From NCBI GenBank assembly GCA_012517935.1, contig JAAYUA010000119.1, positions 27,892-91,891 of the forward strand: a stretch of DNA of 64,000 nucleotides. The letters are read 5' to 3'. Source of the DNA: Acetobacter sp. GTDB lineage: Bacteria > Pseudomonadota > Alphaproteobacteria > Acetobacterales > Acetobacteraceae. The translations under genes were made by a program, and so were the position numbers. Numbering within the stretch: position 1 is the first letter of the stretch; each line of letters starts with the position of its first letter. Shown in pieces: positions 9,878 to 19,379 of this stretch. A model generated the notes under the pieces. It did no database searches, was not told the DNA's origin, and saw only the letters and a list, made by a program, of their open reading frames with translations.

Positions 9878-11052
9878 CCTTCAATCTCCTCGTCCTCATT
9901 ATAGCCTTTCGCAGGAACGACAACGCGGACTTGCTGACCTTCGAGAAGATCGGCAGGTGGATTGCGGATGATTTTGTCATCTGCCTGCAGACCGGTCAGG
10001 ACGTCGGTATGTGTGTCAGCCATGCGTCCGGCCTGCACGGACTGGAAGTGAACCTTGTTGTCCTTATCAACAATAGCGACCTGCAATCCGGGTTCCTGGA
10101 AAACCAGAGTGGATGTCGGGATGTTCCATATTCCTTGTTCTGCTGGTGCAGTCAGGTTTACGGAGGCAAAGGTTCCCGGCCAGATCAGATGATCGGGATT
10201 ATCAACGATAAACTCGGTGACAGCTGTTCGTGTATTTGGATCATATCCTTTTGCGACTGTCAGGAAGTGTGCCTGGAAAACCCGTCCCGGAAACTGTGGG
10301 ATGGAAAGCGTGGCGGTCATTCCTGGTTTCAGAATATATGAAAAGCTTTCTGGAACAGACACAAACAGACGCAGTTTGTCCATTGATGAGACGGTGAACA
10401 TCTGCTGGGCATCATTGCCTGCACTATGTCCGCCACCCCCGGCGCTGACATAGTCGCCGACGTTGACATTACGTGATGTTACAAAACCATCAAAAGGAGC
10501 AACGATGGTTTTGAAGTTTTCCAGAGCGGTGAACTGATCAACCGTATGCTGGGCAGCCTGCATTTCTGCGTTGGCAGCTTTTTCGTTCGCATCAGCGACA
10601 GACACGGACTGTCCGGAGACTGCATTCGCCTTGGACATCGCATGCCAGCGATTGGCGCTGACGACTGCGAGGTTGTATTTCGCTTCCTTGGCGGCGAGAT
10701 CGGCTTTTGCCTGTGCATACTGCGCATCAAGGCTTGGTGCATTGATCTGGGCGAGAACATCGCCCGTTTTCACTTCTGCGCCGTAATCCTTGTCCCAGGA
10801 TTTCACATAACCGGATGCCTGAGGATAGATCGGCGCCTGGTACCAGGCATCGACCGTTCCCGGAAGCGTGAGAGAGACTGTCTTCGGGCCGGGTTTGGGC
10901 ATTGTGACCTCTACATCCGGAATGGAGTTGTAGGCAGTCACTTCCCGGACCTCATGCGCATTGTGCATGCGGGAGACGATTACATAGCCTGAGCCTAGCG
11001 CAAGTGCGCCCACGCAGACAGACAGGCTGAGATATTTACTTGCGCGGGCCAT
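9874..11052 (-). CDS. RND efflux periplasmic adaptor subunit
   Basis: LPGTVDAWYQAPIYPQASGYVKSWDKDYGAEVKTGDVLAQI; operon position between permease and OMF genes. Confidence 0.95.
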   Translation of the reverse strand: MARASKYLSLSVCVGALALGSGYVIVSRMHNAHEVREVTAYNSIPDVEVTMPKPGPKTVSLTLPGTVDAWYQAPIYPQASGYVKSWDKDYGAEVKTGDVLAQINAPSLDAQYAQAKADLAAKEAKYNLAVVSANRWHAMSKANAVSGQSVSVADANEKAANAEMQAAQHTVDQFTALENFKTIVAPFDGFVTSRNVNVGDYVSAGGGGHSAGNDAQQMFTVSSMDKLRLFVSVPESFSYILKPGMTATLSIPQFPGRVFQAHFLTVAKGYDPNTRTAVTEFIVDNPDHLIWPGTFASVNLTAPAEQGIWNIPTSTLVFQEPGLQVAIVDKDNKVHFQSVQAGRMADTHTDVLTGLQADDKIIRNPPADLLEGQQVRVVVPAKGYNEDEEIEG

Positions 11053-14000
11053 TACACAGTCTCCTTGCGGACAGTTTTGCGGCTGTAGAGGATTGCGTAG
11101 ACACAGGGGACAAAGAGGAGTGTCGAGATTGTCGCGACAATCAGGCCACCGATAACGGCTTTGCCCAAAGGTGCATTCTGGGAGTTACTGATGGACATCG
11201 GGACCATACCGACGATCATCGCAGAGGCAGTCATGAGCACCGGACGGATACGTCCATATCCGGCTTCCAGAGCTGCCTTGAGTGGCTGTCCGTGCAACTC
11301 CAGACGTTCCCGTGCATAGGACACGACAAGGATGGAGTTTGCAGTGGCAGTGCCCATGCACATGATGGCTCCGGTCAGCGCTGGCACGGACAGATGTGTG
11401 CGTGTCAGGAACAGGCTCCATGCAATGCCGGCAAGAGCGCCGGGCAGGGCGGAGATAATGATGAACGGATCAAGCCAGGACTGAAAGTTCACGACAATCA
11501 GGAGGTAGATCAGCACAATCGACACAACCAGACCGCCTGCCAGTTCCATATAAGCGGAACTCATTGTCGTAGCCTGACCTTCGATGTCGACGGCTGCGCC
11601 ACGTGGCACTTCGTTGCTTGATGCGGCAACCTGCTTGGCAACGCCATTCAGGACTGCCCCCAGATCTTTCCCTTCTGCGGAGACATAAATGTCGAACGCA
11701 GGCATGGAGTTATAGTGCGAGATTTCGCCCGGTGTACCGATTGCCTTGATCTGACTCATGGCGCCAAGAAGCTGGAGTGAGTCGCCTGACGGATTTCCAT
11801 CTCCCTTGTCGACAGGAATTGTCAGAAGATCGTTGTAATGTGTCAGTTGGTTCTGGGGCACATAGGTGTTCAGTGTGAAGGTCACACCCATTTTGGGGTC
11901 AAACCAGTATTGCGGATCGACCTGAGAACTGCCTGACAGTGTCATCAGTTCGTTATCAGCCAGATCGCCTTCATCGATGCCCGTTGCCTGCTCGAAGGTA
12001 CGATCACCTTCCACAAACAGGGTTGGGGTGCGCATGGTCTGCTGTAGGGATACGTCGGCTGCACCAGGAACCTTGCGGATCAGGTTAGCGAGCTTGACTG
12101 CATATTTATAGTTTTCACGCAGATCTGGACCGGCAACTTTCACGTCGATTGGTGCTGGTGATCCGAAGTTGAGGATTTTTGCAGTCAGATCAGCTGGCTG
12201 GAAGGTGAAGACCGTTCCGGGGAAGCTGGCTGACAGTCCGCGTCTGAGAATGGCACGGTAATCCCATACGGGGGAGGCATCGTTGCGCAGTGTTATGGTC
12301 AGGTCGCAGTCCTGAGCACCGAGCGTTGGTGTTGGAATGAATGCCTGATTGTGGGGACCTTCAGGAAGTCCACAATTGCTGATGATATCTTCCGTTTTCC
12401 CCTTGAGAAGCTGCTCGATCCTGTCACTGACCAGCGTTGCGGTGCGGTTGGTGACTTCGATACGGCTTCCCAGAGGAGCACGCATATGCATCTGCAACTG
12501 GCCGGATTTGACTTCGGGGAAGAAGTCACGTCCGGCGACGAAATAGAGGCCGCAGGAAAGAACGGACAGTCCCATGAAGGTGGCGACGAATTTCCCACGA
12601 TTGTCGATCAGGCGTTGCAGAAGCGCGCCATAGTTTTCGCGGAAAGTGGTGAATTTGCGTTCAAACCCTTTCTGAAAACGTGTGAAGGGATTGTTACCAT
12701 GAGGGAGAGCTTCGTGTTCCTGCCCGTGTGCACCCGGATGGACATGCCCCTGCAGCAGGAACTTGGCCATTGTCGGAACCAGTGTTCGCGACAGGATGAA
12801 GGAAGCCACCATGGCGAAAATGATCGCTTCTGCCATTGGCATGAACAGCCAGCCGGCAACGCCGTCCAGACTGAAAAGCGGTAGCCAGACGATACAGATA
12901 CATGTTGTTGAAACGAAGGTCGGGATCACGATCTGGTTCGCAGCATCGATGATCGCCGTTTCTAGCTCTTTCCCCATTTCAAGATGTGTATCGATATTTT
13001 CGATCATCACGGTCGCATCATCGACCAGAATACCGACGGCCAGAGCCAACCCGCCCAATGTCATGACATTGATGGTCTGTCCTGCCCAGCCAAGTCCGAT
13101 GATGGAGCAGAGGATGGCGAGGGGGATGGAGGTTGCGATGATGACGGTTGGGCGCCAGGAGCCAAGGAAGAGCAGGACGACGAGTCCGGTCAGGATGGCT
13201 GCGGTGATCATTTCGCGCATAACGTCGTGGATTGAGTCTTTCACAAATCCGGACGCATCGCTGATGATGCTGATTTTTACGCCTGCTGGCAGAACCGCCT
13301 GAAGACGGGGCAGCATTTTTTTTACGCCATCAACGACATCAAGAGTTGAAGCTTCACCGCTTTTCATGACGACCATGATGACGGCCTGACGACCCTTGAC
13401 CAGAACACTGTTCGTCTGGGGATGTCCGCCACGATATACGTCTGCGACATCGTGAACATATACGACCGCGTTTCCAATACGTTTGATCGGAATGTTGGCA
13501 ATATCTTCCAGGGTTCGCGGTGTGGCGTTTGTCTGGACCATCCAGTCTGTCGGACCGATTTTCTGGTCACCGGCAGGGCGGACGATATTTTGTCGGTCAA
13601 GGGCGTTCTGGACGTCCATGGCTGACATATGATGTGCCTGAAGCTGCTGCTGATTGAGCGCCACCATGACAAAGCTGTCCATACCACCATAGGGATGGGG
13701 AACGACGGCTCCGGGAATGGTCACAAGAAGAGAGCGGATACGGATGAATGCCAGTTTGAAAAGATCAGACGGAGTGAGTGTGTCTGACGTCAGTTTCAGG
13801 GTGACAACCGGGACCGAGGAGGCTTCCAGACGCATGATCATCGGTGCAGCGATATGTTCGGGAAGCTGCTGCAGGACGGTCTGGGAAATTGCGGTGACGT
13901 CTGCTTCCGCAGCGCCAATATCCGTGCCGGGCTGGAAGTATATTTTTACGATACCACGGCCGTAATAGGAATCCGCCTCCATGTGCTGGATGCCCTCAAC

Positions 14001-14225
14001 CGTGGAGGTCACACCCTGCTCGAAGTTGTACATGATACGTCCGGCAAACTCTTCCGGAAGCATGCCGGAATAGGACCAGACCACCGCGATCGCAGGGATC
14101 TTGATGTTCGGGAAAACGTCCGTTGGTGTTTTTCTTATTGAGAGAATTCCAAGCATCACAATAAGAATTGAGAGAACCACGAACGTGTAAGGCCGCCGCA
14201 AAGCGGTGACTACGATAGCATTCAT
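11052..14225 (-). CDS. RND efflux permease (AcrB/HAE1-like)
   Basis: 1057 aa; TM4 GILVDDATVMIENI with the Asp pair; PTDVFPNIKIPAIAVVWSYSGMLPEE; 12-TM pattern. Confidence 0.95.
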   Translation of the reverse strand: MNAIVVTALRRPYTFVVLSILIVMLGILSIRKTPTDVFPNIKIPAIAVVWSYSGMLPEEFAGRIMYNFEQGVTSTVEGIQHMEADSYYGRGIVKIYFQPGTDIGAAEADVTAISQTVLQQLPEHIAAPMIMRLEASSVPVVTLKLTSDTLTPSDLFKLAFIRIRSLLVTIPGAVVPHPYGGMDSFVMVALNQQQLQAHHMSAMDVQNALDRQNIVRPAGDQKIGPTDWMVQTNATPRTLEDIANIPIKRIGNAVVYVHDVADVYRGGHPQTNSVLVKGRQAVIMVVMKSGEASTLDVVDGVKKMLPRLQAVLPAGVKISIISDASGFVKDSIHDVMREMITAAILTGLVVLLFLGSWRPTVIIATSIPLAILCSIIGLGWAGQTINVMTLGGLALAVGILVDDATVMIENIDTHLEMGKELETAIIDAANQIVIPTFVSTTCICIVWLPLFSLDGVAGWLFMPMAEAIIFAMVASFILSRTLVPTMAKFLLQGHVHPGAHGQEHEALPHGNNPFTRFQKGFERKFTTFRENYGALLQRLIDNRGKFVATFMGLSVLSCGLYFVAGRDFFPEVKSGQLQMHMRAPLGSRIEVTNRTATLVSDRIEQLLKGKTEDIISNCGLPEGPHNQAFIPTPTLGAQDCDLTITLRNDASPVWDYRAILRRGLSASFPGTVFTFQPADLTAKILNFGSPAPIDVKVAGPDLRENYKYAVKLANLIRKVPGAADVSLQQTMRTPTLFVEGDRTFEQATGIDEGDLADNELMTLSGSSQVDPQYWFDPKMGVTFTLNTYVPQNQLTHYNDLLTIPVDKGDGNPSGDSLQLLGAMSQIKAIGTPGEISHYNSMPAFDIYVSAEGKDLGAVLNGVAKQVAASSNEVPRGAAVDIEGQATTMSSAYMELAGGLVVSIVLIYLLIVVNFQSWLDPFIIISALPGALAGIAWSLFLTRTHLSVPALTGAIMCMGTATANSILVVSYARERLELHGQPLKAALEAGYGRIRPVLMTASAMIVGMVPMSISNSQNAPLGKAVIGGLIVATISTLLFVPCVYAILYSRKTVRKETV

Positions 14226-14595
14226 CGATCTGCCTTACATGTGAATAACTATAGGGTCATGAGCGGCGGTTCTGGATGGCTGACGTGATGGGTGGAGATA
14301 TGGCTACCCATCTCAGGCATCAGCCGCTAGACATGTTTTGAAATAAATCAAACTTGTGGATAGGCGATATGAAAATATTTTTTAAAAGGGGGAACTCTGG
14401 GCGATTGATCTGTCCTCTTGTTGATTTTATTGAATAAAAATTCAACTTTCAGTGAGGTCTCTGGATCGCGAAGAGGCTGTCAAGCCGTGGTGTGAATATA
14501 TACAGACATGAAATGAAATATAAATTCCATGTCTGGGTGATGATTCATTACGTCCTGCAAGAGCACGCAGTCGTCGCAGGACATCTTAAAGAAGG

Positions 14596-15360
14596 TCAGA
14601 GAGTCCAGTCGTTTTGATCTGACGCTTTCGGCTCTTCATTCTCTTGTTTGGGGACGGACACGCTTCCGACGCCGTTGATTGTTTTATCGAGAATTTTCGG
14701 TTGTTGTGTCAATTTTACGCTGCCGGCTCCATCAATGGAGATATGAGCCCGATCTGACGGGCCAGCCTTGACGCTGCCTGCTCCATCCATCGTGAGATCA
14801 AGATTTGCAATCGTCATCGCGGACAGGTTGACGGATGCGGCGCCATTGATCGTGACGGCAACAGTCTCGACATGACCACTGCCTTTAACACTGCCTGCGC
14901 CATTGATTGTCAGATTGAGAGAGTCCCGGTCATAATCCTGCAACGTCAGGGCATTGAAACCATTCAGAACGATGTTCTCGAGTGTTGAAGACGTGATGTT
15001 GATGGTTGCGGAGTTATGTCTGGATGACCAGCTCAGGAATTTCTTGCCGAGATGCGTGTCGTCAACTTCAAGATTGTTGTCCTTGATGATCAGATGATTG
15101 ACGAGTGTTTCAGGTCCGCTGACTGTGATTTCCGGCGTGTCACCTTTGCGAATGATGATCGTGCCGGGAATGGCGATGGCAATCATCTTGCTGTCGTTCC
15201 ACGGGATATGTCGGATCACAGCGGGGCTCGCACTTTCATCGTTCTCGTCCCACAGATTGACGGACGAAAAACTGACAGGTCCGCGCCATGCGGCAAGTGT
15301 GAAGCTGAGCATGGAAACGATCGCGCTTCCTGCGGCCAGTGTGGCGATGCGGCGGATCAT
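14596..15360 (-). CDS. DUF2807/GIN domain protein with repeated NGAGSV motifs
   Basis: TINGAGSVKGSGHVETVAVTINGAASVNLS...DGAGSVKAG...DGAGSVKLT...NGVGSVSV beta-helix-like repeats; N-terminal signal anchor. Confidence 0.8.
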   Translation of the reverse strand: MIRRIATLAAGSAIVSMLSFTLAAWRGPVSFSSVNLWDENDESASPAVIRHIPWNDSKMIAIAIPGTIIIRKGDTPEITVSGPETLVNHLIIKDNNLEVDDTHLGKKFLSWSSRHNSATINITSSTLENIVLNGFNALTLQDYDRDSLNLTINGAGSVKGSGHVETVAVTINGAASVNLSAMTIANLDLTMDGAGSVKAGPSDRAHISIDGAGSVKLTQQPKILDKTINGVGSVSVPKQENEEPKASDQNDWTL

Positions 15361-15962
15361 GCCAGAGTTTCCTTTCCGACTGCGTGGGGTGGTGGAGCAA
15401 TCAGGCGATAATGTGCGCGTCCGTACTGTATGAGCAGATTGATGATGCCGATGATGAACAGCAGGCTGAAGGTCGCTGCAGACAATCCGCCGCTGGCCAG
15501 GGACAGGCTGATCAGGACATTCTGAAGCCAGTCAGCGTTCAAAATGTCGGCCCCGAGCAGGGCGAAAGGCAGCATGATGCACCCGGCCAGACATATCGCG
15601 GTGCTGGCGATGATGACGGCGATGACCATGATGCCGACAAACAGAAGAACTGGCAGGACGACGAGAAGATCGAGTGTTGCCAGACCGATAATGCCGAATA
15701 TGGCGCGGAGTGCGGATTCAAGGCTGCGCTTGTCTTCCCACTGGCGCACGCCTGCTTCGGCACGGAGTTCTCGCGCCAGGCGGGAGGGATCTCCGAGAGA
15801 CGTCGCGATGTCTCTTTCCGATCGTCCGGCGGCAATCCCGGATTCAAAGTGCGCCTCATATTCGGCAATGGTGTCGTCAATGAAATCGCGAGGGAGCCCT
15901 CTCAGGCCAGAACGCAGTCTGGACATGAAAATGTCGCGATCCGAGTGGGAATTATTCATCAA
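15357..15962 (-). CDS. DUF1700 (HAAS domain) membrane protein
   Basis: FMSRLRSGLRGLPRDFIDDTIAEYEAHFESGIAAGRSERDIATSLGDPSRLARELRAEA followed by TM helices; adjacent to PadR. Confidence 0.85.
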   Translation of the reverse strand: MMNNSHSDRDIFMSRLRSGLRGLPRDFIDDTIAEYEAHFESGIAAGRSERDIATSLGDPSRLARELRAEAGVRQWEDKRSLESALRAIFGIIGLATLDLLVVLPVLLFVGIMVIAVIIASTAICLAGCIMLPFALLGADILNADWLQNVLISLSLASGGLSAATFSLLFIIGIINLLIQYGRAHYRLIAPPPHAVGKETLA

Positions 15963-16354
15963 GCGTCGTTCCTGACTGCTTTGCTGACGGTGATTGTTTT
16001 CTGATCCGAAGATGCGCCGGGAGGCGCGTCATCAGAAGCCGGACGAAGAAGGGCCGAGACCGCCGATGCGAAGCTTTCCCACGCTGTTCTCTGTGCTGTG
16101 AGACTGCTGCGACCCAGATCGGTCAGGCTGTAATATTTCCTTGGTGGTCCGGAAGGAGATTCAACAAAATACGTTGATACGATTCCATCTTTCTGCATCC
16201 TTCTCATTAGTGGATATATGGTACCTTCTCCCATGCCGATGGCTTCGGAGAGTTGGCTTGCAATGTCGTAACCATAGGAATCAGCGCGGGCCAGAACGGC
16301 CATGACGCAGAGTTCCAGTACGCCTTTTTTGAACTGAACGAGATTGGGTTCCAC
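15959..16354 (-). CDS. PadR family transcriptional regulator
   Basis: LVQFKKGVLELCVMAVLARADSYGYDIASQLSEAIGMGEGTIYPLMRRMQKDGIV...GPPRKYYSLTDLGR. Confidence 0.95.
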   Translation of the reverse strand: MEPNLVQFKKGVLELCVMAVLARADSYGYDIASQLSEAIGMGEGTIYPLMRRMQKDGIVSTYFVESPSGPPRKYYSLTDLGRSSLTAQRTAWESFASAVSALLRPASDDAPPGASSDQKTITVSKAVRNDA

Positions 16355-16514
16355 GGTTGCGGGGTGCTCCGGGCTCTGTGTGCGTCCTATGATTGTCTAT
16401 CGGAAGGTTCCTTGCATTGCAAGGTACCATTTTATGAAAAATATTCTGCGGATGTGATCGTCGAGGAAAGACTGTCTCTCGACGGAAGGTGACTGGCTTT
16501 TGTATGATCCGCAC

Positions 16515-17522
16515 ATGATTATCGTCACCGGCGGAGCCGGCTTCATAGGTTCATGTCTTGTTGCTGCTCTTTCCGCGCGTGGGCTGGTGCCCGTCGTGGT
16601 GGACAGGCTGCGTTCAGATGGGAAGTGGCGCAATCTTCGTCACCATCCTCCGGCGCAGATCGTGCAGCCGGAAGATCTGGATGCTTTCCTTGCAACTGCG
16701 GAGGATGTGGAAGCGATTTTCCATCTTGGTGCAGTCAGTGCGACGACCGCGCGTGATGGTGATCTGGTCTGGAAATCCAATGTTGAGCTTTCCCAGAAGC
16801 TCTGGCGTTTCTGCGCAAAGACCGGTGCGCGGCTCATATATGCTTCTTCCGCAGCCACTTATGGAGCGGCAGATAAGCCGGACGAGTTTCATGATGGTCT
16901 GACAAATCTTGAACGTCTGGAGCCGATGAATCTTTACGGCTGGTCCAAGCATGCCTTTGATCTATGGGCGCGGGCAGAGGTTGAGGCTGGGGCTGCTCCG
17001 CCGCAATGGGCCGGTCTGAAATTTTTCAATGTTTATGGTCCGGGTGAATATCACAAAGGATCAATGATCTCTGTCGTGAAGGTCAAATATGATGAAGTGG
17101 CGGCGGGAAATCCTGCACGTCTTTTCCGTTCTGACCGTTCTGATCTTGCCGATGGTGCGCAGGCCCGGGATTTCGTCTGGGTTGGGGATGTCGTCGATGT
17201 CATGTTGTGGCTTTACGACAACCGGACTGTGAGTGGCTTGTTCAATCTCGGGACTGGTGTTGCGCGCAGCTATCTGGATCTGGCGCATGCAGTGTGTGAC
17301 GCTGCCGGAAGACCGCGTGAAGTCAATTTCATCGATATGCCCGCCGCGCTGAAAGGGCAGTATCAGTCTTATACCTGTGCCGACATGACCCAGCTCAGGG
17401 TTGCGGGTTATTCACGGACATTTACGTCTCTTGAAGATGGAATCAGGGATTATATTCGCGGTTATCTTATGCCGGGATGTGATCCCTGGGTGAAGGGCTG
17501 GCCGTTAAAGACTGTCGATTAA
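16515..17522 (+). CDS. hldD: ADP-L-glycero-D-manno-heptose 6-epimerase
   Basis: MIIVTGGAGFIGSCLVAAL, HLGAVSATTARDGD, YGWSKHAFDLW and LKFFNVYGPGEYHKGSM. Confidence 0.93.
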   Translation: MIIVTGGAGFIGSCLVAALSARGLVPVVVDRLRSDGKWRNLRHHPPAQIVQPEDLDAFLATAEDVEAIFHLGAVSATTARDGDLVWKSNVELSQKLWRFCAKTGARLIYASSAATYGAADKPDEFHDGLTNLERLEPMNLYGWSKHAFDLWARAEVEAGAAPPQWAGLKFFNVYGPGEYHKGSMISVVKVKYDEVAAGNPARLFRSDRSDLADGAQARDFVWVGDVVDVMLWLYDNRTVSGLFNLGTGVARSYLDLAHAVCDAAGRPREVNFIDMPAALKGQYQSYTCADMTQLRVAGYSRTFTSLEDGIRDYIRGYLMPGCDPWVKGWPLKTVD

Positions 17523-18235
17523 CTGTCCCCGGCGCTGTCCCATGATACCGAAATGATGTCCGGATGCCCACTGAGTGGGCTGAGACAGGTCGTCAGGGCG
17601 TCACTGTTATTGGCAGAAGGGGCAAGGCGTATCTGAACCGCGATCGTGTCTTCGTCTTTTCTGACGAAGGATGTGCTGTCGATCCGGAATCCGGCTTGTT
17701 GAAGGTCGTGGTCCAGTTTTGAAGACACAGTCTGTGCTGCCCCGTCATGTATGGACATACGGATCATAAAGCCGGCTTCCGGGTTTTGGGACTGAGCAGG
17801 CAGGCGGTCCACGATCTGCACGACGCTGCGCAGGACAGTATTTCCCGCGATGATGAAAAAAGTCAGAAGCCCAGCTTCAGCCAGCATATCGCTGCCTGTG
17901 CAGGCACCGACCGCGGCGGAACACCACAACGTTGCTGCGGTGTTCAGTCCGCGGACATTGGCACCCTCCCGGATGATTGCACCAGCGCCCAGAAATCCGA
18001 TGCCGGAGACGACGTAGGCAATGACGCGCAGGGATTGAACGTCTCCCCCGAGCCTTTGTGCCAGATCGACGAAGGCGGCTCCTCCGAGAGCGACGAGTGC
18101 ATTGGTGCGAAGACCCGCGCTGCGCTGTCTGTATTGTCGCTCGGCCCCGATCAGGGGGCCGAAAACAAAAGCGGCCAGAAGGCTGACGCTGCTGTCACCG
18201 AAAGATTGCAGATTGAAAGTTTCGATGAAGCGCAT
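17519..18235 (-). CDS. MgtC/SapB family membrane protein
   Basis: FGPLIGAERQYRQRSAGLRTNALVALGGAAFVDL and GIGFLGAGAIIREGANVRGLNTAATLWCSAAVG. Confidence 0.93.
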   Translation of the reverse strand: MRFIETFNLQSFGDSSVSLLAAFVFGPLIGAERQYRQRSAGLRTNALVALGGAAFVDLAQRLGGDVQSLRVIAYVVSGIGFLGAGAIIREGANVRGLNTAATLWCSAAVGACTGSDMLAEAGLLTFFIIAGNTVLRSVVQIVDRLPAQSQNPEAGFMIRMSIHDGAAQTVSSKLDHDLQQAGFRIDSTSFVRKDEDTIAVQIRLAPSANNSDALTTCLSPLSGHPDIISVSWDSAGDS

Positions 18236-18390
18236 GATTTATCCGGACAGCCTGAAAGCAGGAATGACGTTCAGGTTACGGATTTTCGAAGTGGGTCTCA
18301 ATGTTGCGTGTGAAGTATTATAATAAGTTCACACAAGATTATCTGTCAGCTGTTGTGATGCTTCATTTGAATGATGTTTAATCTCTTTTC

Positions 18391-19293
18391 TCACAAACGG
18401 CGAATGCACCGAAACCCGATATGCGAAGTGGGGCTGTCAATCGGCTGGGGATAGCGTGCGGCAGGACGATAGCGCTGGCAGTACTCCGGTGCGCATAGAT
18501 GCGACCCCCCTTTGATCACTCGACGAGGGGAAAGGGGAGTTCCTGCATCGCTTGCTGTGCGGGGTGCGCAGCAGCCGGATCGGGGTTCAGTCACATTCAG
18601 ACTGAACCAGTCCGCGGTCCATTCCCAGACATTTCCGATCATGTCGTGCAGGCCAAAGTCGTTGGCGGGGAAGCTGCCGACGGGTGATGTGCGGAACTCT
18701 CCCGCTGGTTTGGCGCTTTTCCAGGGGAACTGGCCTTGCCAGGTGTTGGCCATGATGCGGCCATCGGGCTCGCGCACATCGCCCCAGGCAAACTCCTTGC
18801 TTTCAAGGCCGCCCCGTGCAGCATATTCCCATTCATTTTCTGTCGGGAGCATTTTGCCTGCCCAGTCTGCATAAGCCTGTGCATCAGACGGTGCGATATG
18901 CACGACGGGGTGGGTCGGCCGATGGTCGATATTGCTGTCCGGTCCTTCCGGATGTCGCCAGTTTGCCCCGAAGATGAAGCGCCACCAAATGGGATGCATC
19001 AACGGCACAGGCCCGGACGGTGGACTGAAAACCAATGATCCAGCTATGGCGCGTTCAGGAGGCATGCCGGGATAATCTGCTGGATCAGGCGGGATTTCGG
19101 CCAGGGTTACATGGCCGGTTTCATGAATGAATCTTGAAAATTCTTCGTTGGTAACAGGGGTTGTGTCGATCATGAAATCAGAGACTTCCACCCTGCGGAC
19201 TGGTGCTTCTTCCGGATAATGGTGGTCAGATCCCATCAGAAAGGAACCACCTTTGATGTGCATCATCGGGATGTTGGACGCTGATGCGGTCAT
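18391..19293 (-). CDS. formylglycine-generating enzyme (SUMF1/FGE family)
   Basis: MHIKGGSFLMGS, GNVWEWTADW and C-terminal KGGSHLCAPEYCQRYRPAAR...IGFRCIRRL containing both redox cysteines. Confidence 0.93.
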   Translation of the reverse strand: MTASASNIPMMHIKGGSFLMGSDHHYPEEAPVRRVEVSDFMIDTTPVTNEEFSRFIHETGHVTLAEIPPDPADYPGMPPERAIAGSLVFSPPSGPVPLMHPIWWRFIFGANWRHPEGPDSNIDHRPTHPVVHIAPSDAQAYADWAGKMLPTENEWEYAARGGLESKEFAWGDVREPDGRIMANTWQGQFPWKSAKPAGEFRTSPVGSFPANDFGLHDMIGNVWEWTADWFSLNVTEPRSGCCAPRTASDAGTPLSPRRVIKGGSHLCAPEYCQRYRPAARYPQPIDSPTSHIGFRCIRRL

Positions 19294-19379
19294 GTTGCCC
19301 CTCTGCGGCTGGTTGACACTGTGTTAATTTACCGGAACGATCTCGGCGCGTCATTTTTCGAAGAGCAGGAACATTTATT

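Noticed and set aside
15339-16004. 221-aa ORF antisense to the DUF1700 gene
   Set aside because: Overlaps a supported operon; composition typical of an antisense artefact.
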